Notes: generated by a model not told the origin, from the sequence alone. Counted from the stretch's first letter, positions 33,220 through 43,773 are shown. The stretch is 64,000 nucleotides of DNA from Crossaster papposus (GCA_037893245.1 JBAIAA010000597.1:248001-312000); one strand, 5' to 3'. Made by a program: numbers and translations.

Positions 33220-33612
33220 GCCAAGTCAGCGCTTGAGGTGCACAAGCCCAAGCGGCTCGAGTTGCTTAAAGCACGTTTGGAGACGGGCTACGATCGAAAT
33301 GTAGCGTATGTGATGTCCTTACTCCGGAGCTATGTGGATGAGTTTTCACCCTTGTCAGCGGAAGACGTGAAGGAGCAGCAGATGTATGTCAATCTGTTGG
33401 AAGATTGTAATAAGCATGCTCAGAGTAAGACACCAGGCATCGCAATGTATATATACAAGTCGGTCACAGGAGAGGATTTTGACAAGCGGCTGCGGTTTTC
33501 AAGAAAGCACCTCGGCCTCAGCGCACCCCCATCTGATTTAAAAGCGAGAGACGCATGCTTTAGATGCCGCAAGAGGGGCCACTTCGCGCGGGACTGCAAA
33601 GAAATACTTTAG
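33220..33612 (+). CDS. Ngaro-like retrotransposon ORF1, exon 2 with CCHC zinc knuckle
   Basis: Acceptor AATGCAG ends at 33,219. The exon is open for 130 codons plus stop (33,610-33,612) and is in phase with exon 1, giving a protein of 273 residues. It begins with a helical, capsid-like region (ALEVHKPKRLELLKARLETG, VMSLLRSYVDEFSPLSAEDV) and ends with the CCHC zinc knuckle CFRCRKRGHFARDC, the single-stranded nucleic-acid-binding motif of gag proteins. Together with exon 1 this is the upstream gene of the tyrosine-recombinase retroelement that follows. No frameshift or stop is seen, in contrast with ORF2. Confidence 0.78.
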   Translation, partial: AKSALEVHKPKRLELLKARLETGYDRNVAYVMSLLRSYVDEFSPLSAEDVKEQQMYVNLLEDCNKHAQSKTPGIAMYIYKSVTGEDFDKRLRFSRKHLGLSAPPSDLKARDACFRCRKRGHFARDCKEIL

Positions 33613-34118
33613 AAAACTTAAGCATGGGCTGCGATAGACGCATGCTAGTTAGTGGCTGTTTCATAATCCAGAAACATTGGTGGCGGGATTCATGTAGTTA
33701 ACAAATGAGGCGTCTCCATTGAACATTTAATGTTGGCAGTAATAATGTAACGGTGTTTAAGAAGTTTATGTAACAGTGGTTATTGGGTACTCGTTGGGCA
33801 GCTGGGGGAATGCAGGACCAAGTGTGCCATATATGAACGTATGCATTTGAGGAAAAGTTCCTCAGGATATAGAGAGATAAAAGTCGTGGTGGGGCGTACC
33901 AGAAAGTGTTTTCCCCAGTTGTGTAACTTTATGAGATGTGTGCAGTGGCGAGTTTACCATGGTTCACCTTGTATTTAGCGGGAAGAATAAATCATTCGCA
34001 AGGGCGTATATTCGGCTCAGAAGTGCGTAGTCCCGTAATGTATATTCCAGAACCCTTTTTATATTCTGGCCGAGTGCTCCTTTGTGGTTAAATTTAGGAG
34101 TACAAGAAGTATCTGCAG
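33613..34118. other. Region between ORF1 and ORF2 of the Ngaro-like element
   Basis: Non-coding by appearance. It ends with a plausible splice acceptor (GTATCTGCAG, ending 34,118) that would begin the ORF2 exon interrupted by the piggyBac insertion. Confidence 0.45.
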
Positions 34119-34165
34119 ATTCTCAAGAATCATGAGTGGGAGCGTTCATCAGCGCATCACTTTAA
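34119..34165 (+). pseudogene. Ngaro-like ORF2, 5' piece cut off by piggyBac insertion
   Basis: Starting after the acceptor at 34,118 the frame reads ILKNHEWERSSAHHF and enters the TTAA target at 34,162-34,165. Removing the 4,056-bp piggyBac element plus one TTAA copy continues the same frame without a shift into NPEAAQADRRDRGV at 38,224. The insertion therefore lies within a coding exon and its position shows the reading frame. This piece is inferred from frame continuity, not from a recognised domain. Confidence 0.6.
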
Positions 34166-34533
34166 CCCTTTCAATCCCACGGGCTCCAAAAAGAGCCTTT
34201 GTTGTGATATGCTTGGAACCCGTGGGCGACAAAAAGTCCCAAAAAGTCAAAAAGTTGCCATGAGCTTGGAGACCAAGGCAACTTATCTCACCAGCGAAAA
34301 CACTGCTTGAGCGTTATTGGTTTGGCGCCCTCTGCTGACAGAAATAAAGTTTTTGAAGTTAGCGCGGCATCCCATATGCATTGCATGCAGGCATGAATGT
34401 ACGTGTACGTGTACGTGAATAGGTTAGCTACCGGTCACGTGACTGACGCGACGCGCGACATTATAGCGTCGCGTCCCATGCATCCATTGCGGTCGAAGTA
34501 GGTTATACGTATCGCTGTTTTTTTGCAATCGGA

Positions 34534-34671
34534 ATGGAACAAATCCCCAATGATGACATTTTGGCTGAGATTTTAGCAGATAGTGATTCCGGATCTGACT
34601 TAAATGATGACACTGAAGAGTCTTCGGACGACGAGAGCATGCTCGGCGAAAACACAGCAGAACTTCAAGAG
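34534..34671 (+). CDS. piggyBac transposase, exon 1
   Basis: The ATG at 34,534 opens 46 codons that are strongly acidic (DSDSGSDLNDDTEESSDDES), the normal character of piggyBac N-termini. It ends at a strong donor GAG|GTAAGC (34,672). The intron of 490 bp ends at TTTTGCAG (35,161) and is phase 0, so exon 2 joins in frame. The start is chosen because it is the only ATG giving an acidic leader spliced to exon 2. The intron is unusual for the best-known piggyBac transposases but not implausible in a metazoan copy. Confidence 0.8.
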
Positions 34672-35161
34672 GTAAGCGCATGATACAGGCTTGAGTAGGT
34701 GCCCTCGAGTATAACGGAAATTAGAGTATAACTGTATTTATTTGATGTATGTACAGTGGCACTCAGTGCATGTACATCAAATGAATACAGATTACAGTCC
34801 TATAGAAATTTACCTCCACCCATAAACATGGTATAGCCTGTCGTGCAATTTCGCATCCAAAAAGATGCAGTAGTAGTATTCTTAACCTCAAATAAGAATA
34901 GCTTCGTAGGCCGTTTGGCCTGGTATTTAGACTCCGTATTATTATGTATTATATTTGGCAAGAATTTAGAAGATGATTCACTATGCCAATCACAGTCAAT
35001 ACCATACACCAGGCATTCACATTCATGACATATCTGAAACGACTATTGAGGCCACCATGATCGTTCTTTTCTCAGCGCAATATTCTTTTTAGGCATGTGC
35101 TGCAAATTAGCATTAACAAATATAGGACCGATAATCAAATTTTATCTTGCTTCTTTTGCAG

Positions 35162-36764
35162 CCTACCCAAGATGACGGCCATCCAAGTTCTTCCAAATCA
35201 AGAACCGGAAAAGCCAATTTCCGATCTGGTTGGGAACGACGAGACCACTACGATTGTGGGACTGTGCAGTTCACTGGAACTCCTGGCCCAACTGGCGACT
35301 TTGGAACACTCTCGGCAGTGGAGATCTTCAAGCTGTATTTTTGCCAACTCGTGTGGGATTTGCTCGTCGACGAGACTAATCGCTATGCACAGCAAACAAT
35401 AGACTCAAATCCTGAACAACAGTTCTCCTGGTACCCAACCAACGTTCCCGAAATGATGGCATTTGTAGCACTTATCATTGCTATGGGCAATAAACAAATC
35501 GCCTCAATATAGGATGTATTGGTCAACGTCAGAAATTTTAAAAATTCCCTTTTATCCGTCGGTAATGTCGATAAATCGTTTCAGTTCAATTCTTCGGTTT
35601 CTCCACATCTCCAATAACCAAATTCCTCGTGAATCCTCGGCTAAACAAGACAAACTTTCCAAAGTTCGGCCCTTGATAGAAGTCATTATCCCGAAGTTTC
35701 TTAACCTGTATAAACCTGCGCAGAATCTGTCTCCAGACGAGAGTATGTTGAAATTTAAGGGACGCTTAAGTTTTATTCAGTACATGCCCAACAAACCAGT
35801 AAAACGTGGGATGAAAGCATTTTCATTAAATTGTAGTAAATCCGGATACACGTGCAATTGGGAACTGTACACAGGTGCTGACAACACAAAAACTGTAAAG
35901 GATAAGGTACATGTAGATTCCGAGTCATCAGACTGCCATCCACCAAACCTGACAGTCCCTGGAAAAGTGGTTATAGAATTAGTCAAACCACTTCAGAATA
36001 AGGGACACGTCATATACTGTGATAATTACTATACAAGTCCGTCGCTGATAGCAAAACTGTCTGAACAAGGCTTTGGATGTTGCGGAACTGCTCGATATAC
36101 TGCTAAGGGAATACCCGAGGTCGCAAATCCAAAAAATCATAAAATGAAGAAAGGTAGCAACCCAATCTTTTTGGTGAAAGATGGGCAATTGTGCATGGTT
36201 TGGCAAGACAAAAAATCTGTAACATTTTTAACTAATGTCGGCAGCACTGCAGTGTCAAAAAAGCAAACTCGATGTAAAAAGAGCACTTCTGGTTTTCGTG
36301 AAGTTATGAAGCCCGAATGTATTTCATCTTACAATTTAAATATGGGAGGCACAGATTTAGCAGACCAGTGTTTTCAGTACTACAATCATACCCACAGAAG
36401 CTTGAAATGGTGGAAACGAGTTTTTTACCATCTTCTCAATATATGTATTGTCAATAGCAGAGTAATATTTAACAGCACAGCAGGGAGCAAAAATGTCAGT
36501 AACCTTGATTTTCGTATAGGGATTGTACAAGGCTTGCTATTAGGTTGGAAACGTAATGCAACAAGTCAGTTGAGATACCATATTCCTATTGATTTGGCAA
36601 GACAACAGCACTTTCCTGGCAAAAACCGCAATGGAAAGAAACGCGACTGCATTGTTTGTAGTAACCGCAAATTAGGCCGGCGAAAACAAACGGTGATTAT
36701 ATGTAAGCAATGTATGAAGCCTATGTGCATAGTTCCTTGCTTTGAGAATTACCATACCACTTGA
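35162..36764 (+). pseudogene. piggyBac transposase, exon 2 (one frameshift)
   Basis: A DDE/D transposase for TTAA-specific cut-and-paste transposition. The exon begins PTQDDGHPSS, then GTLSAVEIFKLYFCQLVWDL and MMAFVALIIAMG (to about 35,485). One base appears to be lost there, and the frame resumes at INKSPQYRMYWSTSEILKIP and runs to TGA at 36,762-36,764. Catalytic Asp codons: 35,880 (TGADNTK), 36,021 (YCDNYYTS) and 36,354 (MGGTDLADQ). The C-terminal cysteine-rich zinc domain is complete (CIVCSNRK, VIICKQCMKPMCIVPC). Total length, about 580 residues, fits the family. A single indel near 35,486 is the only defect that I see. Confidence 0.94.
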
Positions 36765-36776
36765 TTGTACTACATG

Positions 36777-36899
36777 TATTCCCCCCCCCCCCCCCCCCCC
36801 ACCCCCAAAAATCAATGTTGAGAAAATGAGGCGTCGGACGCACTTCAGGTTACACTCCAAACCAACATTGATTTGGGGGGGGGGGGGGGGGGGGGGGGT
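36777..36899. repeat. Poly(C)/poly(G)-capped fold-back in piggyBac 3' UTR
   Basis: Right after the transposase stop, C(~20)ACCCCC then AAATCAATGTTG (36,781-36,820) is mirrored by CAACATTGATTTG then G(~20) (36,862-36,898). A 41-bp loop (GAGAAAATGAGGCG..) lies between. The homopolymer caps make a stem of about 36 bp. It could be a small MITE that inserted into the 3' UTR, or a homopolymer-driven fold-back. It may be read inaccurately, because long G/C runs are error-prone in assembly. Confidence 0.75.
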
Positions 36900-37194
36900 A
36901 TAATTACTTATGATGTATGTCTGTACAGTAAATACATGTACAAGTAAATAGTTTGTTCCCAGGCAAATTGTTTTTATAATGGCTTTTGATGCATGTGTAT
37001 GCACCGAATACAAGTAAATGGTTCATTTTCAAGAAAATAACAAAGGAATTAAAAACAAAAATTATCATACAAGTTATTGTTTTTCCACATGTAAACAAAA
37101 TCTGAAACATGTGCCGTATTTATCACATGTTCTGAATTATTACCCGTTTGTATTACTTCCCCCCCCCCCCCCCGAGTGTAAATACGTATCTAAT

Positions 37195-37939
37195 TAGCTG
37201 TTTCGGTTTTTCACCGAAACAGCTTTTGTAATCGTTAAAGTTTTTTTTTTTCTTTTTTTTTTTTTTCTCCTTTTTCAGACTTTTCTCCATAGGATTTGCA
37301 CACGTTTTTTCAGACAATACACTTTGACACTTTAGTAATTCCGATCGACTTGAGACTTGGCATACACTTAGACAACCACCCAAGGACGGTCCTAGAAGAA
37401 ATTCGTCGCGATTACGTCATTCAAGGTCACGTGACTTCGCGTTAAAGGTTAAATTTTCCCCATAGGTTTTGTACACGTTTTTCTTCAGACTATTGACTTA
37501 GGCACTTCGGTAAATCCGACCGACTTGAAACTTGGCATACACTTAGAACACCACCCCTAGATGTTTCTGAAAGAAATTCGGCACGATTGCGTCATTCAAG
37601 GTCACGTGACGTCACATTAAAGGTTCACATTTTTCTCCCATTGGTTTTGTACACGTTTTTCTTTAGACTATTGACTTTGACACTTTAGTAAATCCGATCG
37701 ACTTGAGACTTGGCACACACTTAGACCACCATCCACAGACGGCCCTAGAATAAATTCGGCACGATTACGTCATTCAAGGTCACGGGGCGTCACGTTAAAG
37801 TTTCTATTTTTTCCCCATAGGTTTTGTACACGTTTTTCTTTAGACTATTGCCTTTGACACTTTAGTAAATCTGATCGACTTGAGACTTGGCACACACACA
37901 AGCCCATCACACACATATTGAAAGACACTCGAAACAGCT
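37195..37939. repeat. TIR-bounded tandem array, about 175-bp unit, inside piggyBac
   Basis: Four diverged copies of a unit containing CATAGGTTTTGTACACGTTTTT, CAGACTATTGACTT, CGACTTGARACTTGGCA and TCATTCAAGGTCACGTGAC start near 37,290, 37,460, 37,640 and 37,815. A 12-bp-arm hairpin (AGCTGTTTCGGT, loop TTTTC; 37,196-37,224) opens the block, and CGAAACAGCT (37,930-37,939) closes it. The array is therefore bounded by AGCTGTTTCG inverted ends, like tandem-repeat-bearing MITEs or Helitron-type elements known from marine invertebrates. It sits nested in the piggyBac 3' region. Confidence 0.82.
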
Positions 37940-38225
37940 CTGTGTTTGTTCACAAACACATGTCTAGTTATTTCATTATTGTGCTTTTACACTTACAAAA
38001 TAAATAGATGCACACAATTTGTTTTCCTTGTACACTTATTTTTGCAATCAGTTTTAAATACAAATATCTCAGCAAGTGTATATGTACAGTATGCATGTAG
38101 TGTGTTGAGGGCGCACTTTAATGAAATTGCTCAAAAAACAATGGGGCTAGATTCACACTGAGCTCCTAATTGCTGTGGTAAACAAGGGTAATCTCTTGCA
38201 TAGTGGCTGGGAGTGAAAGGGTTAA

Positions 38226-40077
38226 CCCCGAAGCGGCTCAGGCAGACAGGCGAGACAGAGGTGTTGGCTCTTGGGTGGACATAAATGGAAAGCCCGCTTC
38301 GGCACCGGAGGGATCCGCTCCAAGCCCAGCGGATGTTTTATCCAGAGGTAGTATACCAGATTTTGGTTTGCTCCGCTTTCGCGATCCCAATCTGTTCGTA
38401 GCAGGAGGTCTGCATGAACAGCCAGAGGTATGGGACGGTATATTGGCAGAATGCCCGGGTAACGGCCCACAGGTTAGACGTTGGCTCCGAGAGAGATTGG
38501 ACCTCTTCGAGTTCTTTCTGCCTTTCCAGGGTAGATACAGAGGAAGGGAATTCAATTCCAGCATTCCCCCACCCATGTATTTTCCGAACGCGCCTCTCTG
38601 CAAACGCTTCGTCTTTACCAATAAAACGATAACGAAGCGCATCATTGAAGGTTCGGTGGAATTGTTGGGTAAGGTGGGTGAAGTCAGCCCTCCTAGGTGC
38701 GTCAATGCACTCTCCGTTGAGCCAAACAAACACAGATTGGTCCTCTCCATGAAAGGTCCTAACCTTCGGTGTAAAGACACGCCATTCCATTTGGTGCCTC
38801 TGGGAGAGATTGTGAAGTCGATCAATCAGGGAGGTAGATTCTCCAGTACCGACGATGCACAAGGCTATAAACAAGTCCTGCTGTCCAAAAGATCAAAGAC
38901 CTTTTGTGGTTTCGAATGGGCAGGATTTTATTTTGTTGACACAACTCTGCCTTTCGGTTTCAAAAATAGCGCCTATGTGTACTCCACCATTGGGTTCTGT
39001 CTGTCAACATGGTTAAAAAATCGGGGTATTCACACTGAGATCTGGATCGATGACCGCTTCATTGGAGAGGCCGGAGGAGAGGGGCAGCCTAGATGCTAAG
39101 TGCTTTATGTTGTATCTTCCTTGCAGGGCTCAATGGAGTCGGTCGCAGGTGACGCCTACATCAGGGCTGCCAGGGCTTTATATGTGGTATGTTATATGCA
39201 GTCGAAACTGGGATACTTCATCAATCTCAAGAAAAGTCAACTTAAACCAGTAACGGCTATGGTCCATTTGGGTCTAGGAGTGTGCTCGAATTCCCTATCG
39301 TTTTGGATTCCGGAGAAGAAGAAGTGTTCATTCGCCCAAGTAAAGGAGGATATTCTATCCACTGGTCTGGTATCCCTAAAGACCCTCCAGCGGTTTATTG
39401 GAAAATGTCAAAGTTTTATCCTGGTGTTTCCAGCGGCCTCGCTGTTTGTGAGGGAATGTTGTGCCCTTTTGCCTGATTTGGACGACATCAGTCCAAAACT
39501 GATTTCTCGGGGCGTGCGAGACAAGATTTTATTTTGGCGCTTTGTCGACTCCTTTACTGACCCCATACCTTGGAGACAACAGCGCCATTTAACCATTCAA
39601 CTCAGTTTGGATGCATCGGGGTACAAATGGGGTGGGGTGTTGGTGCTTCCTGAGGGAGATATGACTTTTAGTGACTACTGGCCACCTAGCGTGAAAAACA
39701 TGACAGACATCTGCTACAAAGAGGCTCTAGCTCTATACCTTGTGCTGCAATCGGTCCTAGACAGGTTGTGGCATAGAAGAGTGGATGTGATCGTGGATTC
39801 ACAGAGTCTCTTTTTTGCATGGACACGACTAAGGGCTAGATCACAGGCGCTGGCCAGAATTATAAAGCTAATCTTTGCTCTCACCCTTCAAGCAAATTTC
39901 GACCTAAGGTTGCAGTGGGTTCCATCAGATATGAATCAAGCCGATCTACCTTCGCGAGAGCTATCAAAGGCGGATGCTCGACTCACAAGATCTCTTTGGT
40001 TGTTGCTTCAAGCGGAGCTTGGAGGGAGATCCGGATTTTCATGGGATCTCATGGCACTTCCTTCAAATGTTCCCTAG
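38226..40077 (+). pseudogene. Ngaro-like ORF2: reverse transcriptase and RNase H
   Basis: In frame with the 34,119 piece. The YR-retroelement (DIRS/Ngaro) type reverse transcriptase shows CKRFVFTNKTITKRIIEGSV, VEPNKHRLVLSMKGPN, FSSTDDAQGYKQVLL and LPFGFKNSAYVYST, with the catalytic box WIDDRFIG (39,043-39,066). An in-frame TAA at 39,097 interrupts it. The frame then continues with YIRAARALYVVCYMQSKLGY and FINLKKSQLKPVTAMVHLG. RNase H follows: LSLDASGYKWGGVLV (39,604 onward), KEALALYLVLQSVL, VIVDSQSLFFAW and PSDMNQADLPSR. A second in-frame stop, TAG at 40,075-40,077, separates it from the next part. An acceptor-like CTTCCTTGCAG (ending 39,127) raises the possibility of a small intron over the first stop, but no proper GT donor is present. 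Confidence 0.88.
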
Positions 40078-41031
40078 GGCAAAGACGGCTTGCCGTTGAA
40101 GTTCTTCTCAAGGTTTCCAGTTCCTGGTTCGTCTGGGGTTAACATATTTTCCCAGCAATGCCCTCGTAACGGGGAGCTGCATGCGTTTCCGCCATTTGTA
40201 CTTATACCCTCTCTCATCAAGCTGTTCCTGGAATGGAGTGACGTGGTCGTCACGCTAGTAGTCCCCAAACACCCACACCTGAAGTCACGGTGGCCATACC
40301 TCAGGTCCTTAGCAGAGCAGTCTCTGCGAATAGCAGAAGCCAGGCAGGTGGGGGTTCTGGAGTATCCGTCACGTGAGGGCTACGTTCGGAATACGATGGG
40401 CCTCCCGTTTGAGCTTTGGGGCCTCAGATTCTTTTTCCCTGCGAGTGTACGGATTGCCAGAAGGGTTCAACAAACCGAAAAGCACTCAGTGCTCGTGGTT
40501 TCTGACTCAATGTTCAGAGGAATGAGCAGTTTTGGATGGCCTGCTTTATTTAATGTTACACGGGCGGTTTTCGGTGGTGCTAGGTTGGAGACCTTATGCA
40601 TATCTCTAGCTTCGTTGTGTCAAATCCATAGGCCAGAAGTCGCAGTCCTTCATGGGGGCATCAACGATTTTGACAGGAACGCGGTTTGTTCAGCGGGGGT
40701 CAAGCAGCTGTTGAAGGGGTTTGCCTTAGCGGCCAAACAGTTGTGCATACAAAATCCAGGTGTGCGGTTTGTCATGTCAGGAATATGTCAAACGAGAAAC
40801 ATCAGCGTCAACTGTGCCGTTGCTACGGCAAATTCGGCCTTAAAAGAGCTTTGCCAGGAAGCAGGTTGGCTTTTTTTCTCGAACGACCACATCACTCGAC
40901 AAGACCTGGCGGACGAAGTCCACCTGACACACTGGGGCAGTTTGAAGGCGCATAGGCGTCTGCAGATGTTTTTAAGGAGTCTTCTTGGCATGCGCACAGG
41001 GGTCGATATAAAGCTGGGCATTGAAGCATAG
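40078..41031 (+). pseudogene. Ngaro-like ORF2 continuation: SGNH-hydrolase-like domain
   Basis: Same frame as the RT/RNase H part after the TAG. The start (LKFFSRFPVPGSSGVNIFSQ, LHAFPPFVLIPSLIKLFLEW, VVTLVVPKHPHLKSRWPYLR) is the usual end of the YR-element pol region. Then comes a module with SGNH-hydrolase blocks: VLVVSDSMFRGM (block I, S-D-S in place of G-D-S, 40,501-40,509), LHGGINDFDRN (block III G-x-N-D, 40,657-40,668) and ADEVHLTHWG (block V D-x-x-H, 40,912-40,923). From memory, a hydrolase of this type has been reported for Ngaro-group elements. Here the catalytic Ser and the Asp/His pair are kept, while the block I Gly is Ser. The stop is at 41,029-41,031. Confidence 0.8.
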
Positions 41032-41067
41032 GTTCTCTTATCTTATTTCATCTACTTTCATTTCCAG

Positions 41068-42317
41068 TTTGCCCGGTGGGAGTCTAGAATGAAAGAGCTT
41101 GACAGCAAGATCGACTTATTACCTTATAGCAGGCAGAAGAGCAGCCTTTCTCCAGCAAAACCGGGGTTTGGGCTACTTCACGGGCAGTGCAAATCTAGAC
41201 ACGGCCACTGCAGACGACGTAGTCAAGTTTTTGGTGGACCGCGATGCAAAAGGCCGCACTGATCAAGTTTACAAACTCGGGTGCATAAATTTGGGAAAGC
41301 ACGGCCCGTTTGGTTGTGGATGCAATCGCCATCTAGCTGCAGGCACAGTGGACTCTTATGTCGGCCAGCTCCGAGCCTTTTTTAATTCCTGCGGTAGGAC
41401 ACAATCATGGCGTCCAGAGTCCCGGGTTTCAAACCCATGCATCTCTATTCGAGTTAAAAAAATACATCAAGGCAGTGAAGCTTGAACAGGCAGAGGCACA
41501 TGTGACGCCACAACAGGCGGTTCCTATATTCTCCGACAAGATTCATTGGCTGGTTCAGGAGATCAGGAAACGAGTGCCCCCCTTGCAGGTTTCCGACCGC
41601 AAAAGTGTAACGCAGCAGTACATTCTCTACAGAGATCTGGCATTCTTTTTGTGTTTGTGGTGGGCAGGATAGCGGTCTTCAGATCTGGGGCGTACAAAAA
41701 CATGCGAAATAACCAGGATTGAAGGCGGAGACCTGATATTCAATCATACAGTCGGTAAAACGGTCAGAGAAAGCAGCTCTTCCCTCATAATTATACCCAA
41801 GCTGAGTACCGAAGGAATGGACCCGGCCGGCGCAGTTGACGAGATGGTGTGCTTTGCGCAGCAAAACGGATTTTGTCTAATAGATGGCTACCTCTTTCGT
41901 CCCACAGCACCAGATCACAAAAGCCTGAGAAACAAACCTTTCATCGGAAATGGTCCGAGTAAACGTCTTCAGCTCTATTTTTCTGCATCGCCAGACGCTG
42001 CGGATGTCTCCTTAAGGCCCCACAGGGGTAGGGCAGGTGTTGCGACAACTCTCCGTCTGCTCGGTGCCACCGAACAGCAAGTACTGGACCACTGTCGTTG
42101 GGCAAACCAGCGTACTTATAAACACTATACGGAAGTTGAGAGGGTTACTAGACGTAGCACGACAGTGAAGATGCTTAAGGACGCTCTGGAAGGGAGTGAG
42201 CACACCCATTCCCGTGAAGCTGACCTTGCCGGGGACTTTTACCGGACTCTCAACTCCGGTTTCCGGTCAGAGACGGCGTTCGGAGCAGCGGGCGGCAGAT
42301 TTGTAACGAGTCGATGA
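41068..42317 (+). pseudogene. Ngaro-like tyrosine recombinase
   Basis: The tyrosine recombinase inserts the circular cDNA of YR retroelements. An acceptor-like TTTCATTTCCAG ends at 41,067, followed by RWESRMKELDSKIDLLPYSR. One frameshift leads to the frame with FTGSANLDTATADDVVKFLV (41,099-41,485), another to 41,358-41,672, which ends in TAG and then directly continues RSSDLGRTKTCEI. The first catalytic Arg (41,673) is immediately after that stop. Then come PHRGRAGVATTLRLLG (H-x-x-R box, His 42,021, Arg 42,030) and CRWANQRTYKHYTE with the candidate nucleophile Tyr (42,117 or 42,126). The catalytic set is complete, but two frameshifts and one nonsense codon break it. No DIRS-type methyltransferase domain was seen, in keeping with Ngaro. 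Confidence 0.9.
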
Positions 42318-42319
42318 TT

Positions 42320-42850
42320 TTTGTGATTCAAGTCGAGTCATTTTGGGAGGGGGTGACTCGGGTCGAGTCGAGTCATTAGGTCAAGAAGGTCAAATCGAGT
42401 CGAGTCGAGTCGAGTCTAGTCTAGTCAGTGTGTGGTCGAGTCAATTCGAGTCACACATTATTTGACTACTACACAATAAATAAACACACTACGGAAACAC
42501 AAAGTGGAACTCCACAACACCGGTACTGTATGTTTGTTGTTGAAGGAAAACAGACAGCCGCTGTATATGTATGCCATGTATATGCTTATGTACATAATAA
42601 TTCGCTGACATGAACGTGACGTGAACATATCCGGCACTGGCGTAACCCATTGCAAATATTATTCAAAGTTTTGCTCTTATCTTGGGGACTCTAGTCTTAT
42701 TAGCCTTCGCTCGAGTCGGGCCAAGTCATTCTGGTGGGGGACTCGAGTCGAGTCGAGTCATTCCCCCATCGGGGCTCGAGTCGGGTCGAGTCGCTGGGGA
42801 TGTGGCTCGAGTCCAGGTCGAGTCGAGTCTTTGACTCGAGTCTTTACAGT
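42320..42850. repeat. (GAGTC)n-type imperfect satellite blocks
   Basis: Two blocks, about 42,333-42,450 and 42,700-42,845, are dominated by GTCGAGTCGAGTC words with interruptions (GGGTCGAGTC, GTCTAGTCTAGTC). AT-rich unrelated sequence lies between. They follow the recombinase stop directly, so they may belong to the 3' end of the Ngaro-like element, where split direct repeats are expected. I could not find a matching 5' copy. Confidence 0.8.
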
Positions 42851-43773
42851 TCTGGCGGACGGCCAGTCATAGCAGCATCAGGTGTGGAAAGTAGGAACGA
42901 CACTGACAGCTATAAGAGTAAACAAATAGTTAGAAAGACAGGCAGAGTAGATTTGGGTTTGGTACTCTGCTTAACTACCAGTTTATAGGAAGGTAAAACG
43001 AATCACCATGATTACAGTAAATGAAAAAGCCGGACAAAAATGCGATATGGGGCGAACTAATTGCGCCGTGAATGCGGGGCGATGATGGGTTTATGGACTC
43101 GTATTATGATTCACTCAATTGCACACGGAGTTCAGTCTATAAATACTCGCAAAAGTCTACGAAAATAAAGTGAAATGATCAAAATCGCCTTGTTGGCGCG
43201 CACTAGCTGCATGTGACAACTAATAGTGTTGATTCGGGTTTGTAAAGTTATATTTTCAAGACACAAGCGCAGAAATGCACTGCGTTAAAAACGTACAGCG
43301 TATCCCGCATCATGCACTTTTAACAATGAAAACGTAAATGAATGTAGGCCTAATCAAGCTGCTGCTTAACAAACAGACAACCAAGCAATAACAAACATTA
43401 CAAAAAATAAAAATACACCCTCGCTTTAGATTTGGGGTGAGATATGGGATGGTTGTGGGGTACAAAGTGGCCAAAAGGGGCTAAGTTTCGGGATGGAGCG
43501 AAGAATCGTTTCCACCCATACCTAAGCTTCATCGAGAAAGGAGACCGAGATGTGAACAGCGGTGCAAATAGAGTACTATTCAACCCCATCATGTCATCAT
43601 GCCTTGCACAATCTTAGTGAAGGAACGCGCACGCACCCATGAAGTCGAGGCTGCAGATCACGTTGCGGGCAGAATCGCTGGCACTCGATCACGGCGCGAA
43701 CCTCAGCTTGCGCTGGCACAAACTGTTATTCACGCCGTGATTCAAGGCCCGTGAGAGTGGAACGCACCCTATA
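42851..43773. other. Unrecognised sequence
   Basis: No domain, RNA gene or clear repeat. Longest open frames are under 90 codons. GC content seems moderately higher near 43,600-43,770. Confidence 0.4.

Larger units (their letters stand above)
34166..38221 (+). mobile_element. Complete piggyBac transposon with TTAA target duplication
   Basis: TTAA at 34,162-34,165 and 38,222-38,225 flanks a 4,056-bp element with termini CCCTTTCAATCCCA and, in reverse complement, CCCTTTCACTCCCA (13 of 14 identical). A subterminal inverted pair CCCACGGG/CCCGTGGG lies at 34,176-34,226. The element holds a two-exon transposase, a short poly(C)/poly(G) fold-back, and a 3' segment of tandem repeats. It interrupts ORF2 of the Ngaro-like element, so it is younger than that insertion. 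Clean ends and near-complete coding suggest a recent arrival. Confidence 0.96.

Noticed and set aside
36777-36899. G-quadruplex regulatory element from long G run
   Set aside because: An uninterrupted homopolymer paired with a C run is more likely slippage or a fold-back. Run lengths may also be assembly errors.
39085-39127. Short intron bridging the TAA in the Ngaro-like reverse transcriptase
   Set aside because: The acceptor-like CTTCCTTGCAG is attractive, but no GT donor at a sensible distance exists, and the frame is unchanged through the interval. A nonsense mutation is simpler.
42320-42850. Terminal split direct repeat of the Ngaro-like element
   Set aside because: The GAGTC blocks are in the right place, but no corresponding 5' copy was seen near 26-29.8 kb.
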